Source of the DNA: Xylocopa sonorina
Lineage: Eukaryota > Arthropoda > Insecta > Hymenoptera > Apidae
NCBI RefSeq assembly: GCF_050948175.1
Contig: NC_135197.1
Span: 10,868,501 to 10,932,500, forward strand
Length of the DNA: 64,000 bases
Reading direction: 5' to 3'
A program made the position numbers and the translations under genes. Below, piece after piece: positions 59,826 to 64,000 of the stretch (the stretch's first letter is position 1; each line of letters begins with the position of its first letter). Under the pieces are notes generated by a model that was not told the origin of the DNA, searched no databases, and worked only from the letters and a program-made list of their open reading frames with translations.

Positions 59826-62800
59826 CGCTTTAGAGGTAAAAGAGAGAAAGAAATATAAGAAAGCTATAAGAAAGAGTGAGACAGATGTTACCAATCCTCC
59901 TCTAGAATCCCTGTTTCCATCTCTGTAAAAAGTGCTCAAACTGGTCGCACACAATTATCGATAGCGAAGTGAACTACTGAAAAACTAGCATCATCTCTTG
60001 GAGGAGCGCTGAATATAACTTATTCGTACTGAATGAAACGTGAGTTCGATCGACAGCTGGCAACTGTGGTCTTTACTGTAGGAATCTACAGTTATCGCAC
60101 TTTGCTACTGAGAATTCTCTGGTATCACTACCTACGTCCTTTCAGACTAGCGATACTTCGTTTCACAACCAGCTTTCAGATTTACTCTGAAGCTGCGCTT
60201 ATCAACTTATGGTAGAAATTTAGAAAGTAGACTACTATGTATTGGACATAGCAAAATTGAAATAAAAATGCTAATTTCATGTTCGTGCATTTCGAATTAT
60301 TAGAAAAATCTGATTTCGAACATAACGCTACTCGATCTTCATCTCCCTTCGCGTCTGTTCTGAAAATAGAGTAAAAGTTTCTGAAAGATCGGTTTAAAAA
60401 AACTTGTATATATGTAGCAACATTCGGAGCAGAGATAATAAGCAAACCCTGCACACGGATAGAAATAAATTCTCTGTTAAACACAAAGAGGTCAAAGCGC
60501 TCATCAACCTCGCCGGCAGCAGCTGTCAACTTCCGGTGACTTTTTTCAGTCGCCTCGCATTAGCCAGGAAGGTACGTCTGCTCGAATCATTCCAATGCTT
60601 TTAAAACACGAGCATCCATCATTCGATACGAGAAATTACGAACATCCATTAGGAAACATCGCGATTTTCTAAACTCACAGACACACAGCGATCTTTTTTC
60701 AACGCAACGAAATTGTCACTGCCTCGAAAGCATACTCGATAACACACAAACCGTACACTATCCATCATTAAGAAAGGAAAAACAAAGAAACCAAGTATCA
60801 ATCTATCACTAAATCTCGTCTATGGCTAAATCTAAATTTAGAGATAACATAGAAGTATTTAGCAAAGTGGCACAGATTATACGATTAGACGGCGCGTTTG
60901 ATAAAGGGGTGGGTTGGGAGATCAGAAATGTTTCTCGTAGAAGATCGTCGATAAAAGAGTCGAATTGACTTCATTCGAGGATGTATTTAAAAAAACTCGA
61001 CCATACGAACAACGTTCAGGGGCGTAACGCGTGAATCAAAGGGTTGAGGAAATGTAGAACGGGAACGGTAAGCGGAATCACGCGTGTAGCGAGCCCAAGC
61101 ACGAAAGCTCGAGCAACGCCAAAGTTAAATATAAATGTCGCGGCAAGCGGATCCTGGACCGATGAACCAGCAGGCCGAACCAGTCTCTTCGTGGTCTTCG
61201 TCGTGGACCGAACTACGAAAAACCGACCTGATCGATCAGTCGATCGCGCGCCACATTTTCCGATACGATCATCCTCGATCATCGTCGCGGCTCAGCTCGT
61301 GTGTTTCAAAGCTCGAGACGGCCGTGGGACGCGGAAAACGCGCGCCCCAATGAAAGTTCGAGGAGTCGAATCCTGAAGTATCAATTCGAATACGTCGTCA
61401 ACGAGATCGACACGATCCCAACGTGTGCTTCTGTTCGATTTTGAAGAACCCACCCACCACCTGGATTTCGTTGATCGCCCGTGTCGCAGCGGTTCGACGT
61501 CTTTTCGGTATCGTTTCCACTTTTCTTCATCTTCTGACTAACCTAGATCGTTAAGGAACTCTACTTACACCCGTTTCGAGAGGATCTGTTAAGACTTCTG
61601 GTATTGTTTGAGACTATGCGGTATATTTCTAGCGCATCGCGATGCCAAGTTTCTTATTCTGAAGCATCGAATGAAACTGTGTTGTTAAATTATGTCGTTT
61701 GGATGGCACAACTTTATAAATCACGACTGTCAGATCGGTTATCTCAACTTTGCGATCGAAGTAACAGCGTGAAAACCGCCGTGCGTTTCTGAGGAGTAGT
61801 TAAATTAGAGAATCTGCAGCGAGATTCAGAGGACTTTTCATTGATTAGTCTAGAGGATCGAGTACGAAACAATCGCAAAGTCTGCAGCTTTTCCAAAAGT
61901 TCCATCTAGTTCTCTCTAGATCATCGTACCGTCGCAGCATTCAAGCTTGATATTAATCCTGCGCATGGAGCGGCTCGATCGAAAGTTTCCTCAGCAATCG
62001 CCCATCGGGGTTAACCGTGACGAGCAACCTGTGTCAGAGGCATCCGTTCTGAACGAAGACTATTTCTGTTCGTTAATTCGGCAGTAATCTTATTTTTGGA
62101 CGCAGCATCCGAGGTCCAGGATCCAGCAAGCTAACAGCCGTTTCGCTGTGCATAATGTCACTGCCTCCTCCCTACGACGATCGTGTTCTCCTTCGCTTTT
62201 CATTTTAATCCTCGCGACTCGTCAACTGGCCAAGCTCGCTTCTCTCATCAAAGTGTCCTCTAACGAGAGCTTGTACACCCTTAGTTCAATTTTTCTCTTT
62301 GTAAATCTCGATTAAACCGAGGGCGCTTCTTCCTCCCGTCTCTCGTCCCGCTGTAACTATAAACTTCGATTATTATTTTTATCCACTTTCAAGGCAGGAA
62401 CCCGTGCACCTGGGTTTCGTACGCGCGCTGCTTATCGTCGTCGAGTGGCCCCGTCTTATAAATAGACCGTCACTCGATTCCTCTCGATGCTTTATTAAAA
62501 TCGGTGGAACGAACTCGAACGGGCGCCCTCCGCGCGTCGAACATCCCCCTGTCGAGCGCTCGTAATGGCGCTCGTGAACTTTAACGAGAACAAAATGGTC
62601 GCGTGTCTTTGACCAGCCGCGTTTGTTGCTTTTCGAGGGAGGGAAAACGGCCTGCTCTGGATAGATTTTCGTCGCCCTCGTTCTCCGTTTGTTTTCGCAA
62701 GCCGGAAATGGATACGCGTTAAAAGTAATATCGCAGAGTCGAACGCGACACGAAGCGTGGCTGGTATCAAAGGGGAAACTGTGGTTCCTTGGAATTGGGT

Positions 62801-64000
62801 CACGATTCACTCGAATTACGCGGGTAAAAAGTACGAACTGTTCTCAGAGACGATGTAGCGTTAATTATTTCAAGTTTATCTCGAGAAACGGAGTGGTTGG
62901 ATGTTTAATTTGAGGGGAATTGAATGAAAAGGGGAAACGACGCGCGGCGCTACGTGTCGAACAACGATGGCGCCATGCACCACGGACGCGTGTCACAAGG
63001 CTAATTGTAGGTGTTAATATTCACGTCACTTTCTGAAATATCTGACGCAGTCGTTGCAAATATACCTGCCGTGTCGGACACGTCTGTGGGCACTGCTCGA
63101 GTCGCTCTAAAATAGATTTGCCCCTATATTTAGTCGGCCTAAACTCGATATCCAGCCAAAAACCTTTAGACCTTCGACCTATGCGTTAACTTCCTTATAT
63201 TACGAGACGATTACTTCGATCTAAAGTGTTACAAGAAACCACGAGCTACCGTTTAAAATCCATTTAAACTATCTTCGACTACTTTTCGAGAGTTGTCGAC
63301 AACGAACGCGATCATCGCAAATCGTTCGAGCAGTTTCTAATCGAGATACTTTCATTCGGAAGGAACCGCGTTAATTTTAGCCAGAGAGAGACGGAACAAA
63401 TTTTCGTGGCAATTTTACCACGGATAGTGGGATCGAAAATAAACGGAGGAAGAATTTCGCTGATAAGAGAAGCGAGGAAAACGAGAATGATAAGAATTTC
63501 ATTTAACTTCACCGGCTGTATTTCTTCTCATTGTGTAACGTCACGCACGGCGCCGCGATTTGTCCGTTACACATTTTTCACGCGTTAACGTGAACAAGCC
63601 GGAGGGAAGGCAGACAATCTAAGCGCCTATTTCGAGAGATTTTTGGACGATTGCCCACCGTAATCTGCCTACTCACTGCCACCGCGCGACCCAGAGCTCG
63701 TTACACCTCGAAGACACTTCAACTTCCATCCGATATCGTTTTAATCCCGATCGACACAAGACTCTAATCGCGCATCACTCGTTAAATCGTTCATAGACAT
63801 CCCACCTAATTTATTAGACGCTTCCTCCTATCGAACGCATTCGAAGATGAAAATAAATTGTCTTGCCTGCTGTGATTCATAGTCCACGAATAGGAGGGAT
63901 TTCCTGACGATCATCCCAACAGAAGTCTTGCAGAATGTTCAATAATAAAACCACCCTGTTAAACCAACAACATTCTTCCCCCAAAAATGACAACATCCGC
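59826..64000. other. Non-coding DNA, no gene recognised
   Basis: No supported gene, RNA gene or mobile element. A minus-strand frame at 61016-61282 has a hydrophobic C-terminal half but no recognised family, and the opposite strand is also open. AT-rich until about 60.9 kb, then CpG-rich DNA like the left part of the window. Confidence 0.5.

Noticed and set aside
61016..61282. Minus-strand frame with a hydrophobic tail
   Set aside because: No family recognised, an opposite-strand frame is also open, and no splice evidence can be read from sequence alone.

Overview
The window looks like insect nuclear DNA. It has no operons or dense coding, CpG is abundant rather than depleted, GC-rich stretches carry short Arg-rich chance ORFs, and AT-rich islands are scattered through it. 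The undepleted CpG and mixed composition suggest a hymenopteran (bee, ant or wasp). That is an inference from composition, not from any recognised gene. I found no protein-coding gene, tRNA or rRNA that I can support. Most of the window (1-52,400 and 59,830-64,000) reads as intergenic or intronic DNA with simple repeats, a few perfect hairpins, one long pyrimidine-rich strand (31,690-32,040) and one old short duplication.

The remarkable part is about 52.4-59.7 kb. From left to right it holds a TATA-like site (52,419), a cluster of G-runs (52,494-52,567), a 43-bp minisatellite of eight copies (52,587-52,930), and then a head-to-tail array of six repeat units starting at 53,053. Each unit begins with a 100-101 nt sequence that folds as a hepatitis-delta-virus-like (HDV-like) self-cleaving ribozyme. 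All five helices of the nested double pseudoknot can be placed. The G.U wobble at the cleavage site, the L3 pyrimidines that form P1.1 and the catalytic C of J4/2 are present in all six copies. Unit lengths, cleavage site to cleavage site, are 1790, 685, 1684, 1606 and 681 bp; the sixth unit is truncated. The array's left edge coincides with the predicted cleavage position of the first ribozyme, as expected if the element's 5' end is made by ribozyme cleavage before insertion.

The units share further structure. After the ribozyme come 13-nt complementary arms around an AT-rich loop, six copies of an 11-bp GCCG motif, and (in three long units) several small hairpins and a highly conserved module of about 450 bp. 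All complete units end in a hairpin and a variable AGGGAT-like tail abutting the next ribozyme. Several stems show compensatory changes between copies, which suggests selection on RNA structure. No unit has a convincing ORF. The best reading is a non-autonomous, retrozyme-like element or satellite whose transcript would be cut into unit-length RNAs. HDV-like ribozymes are known at the 5' ends of R2 and other non-LTR retrotransposons; a tandem ORF-less array with this layout is what makes the locus worth testing.
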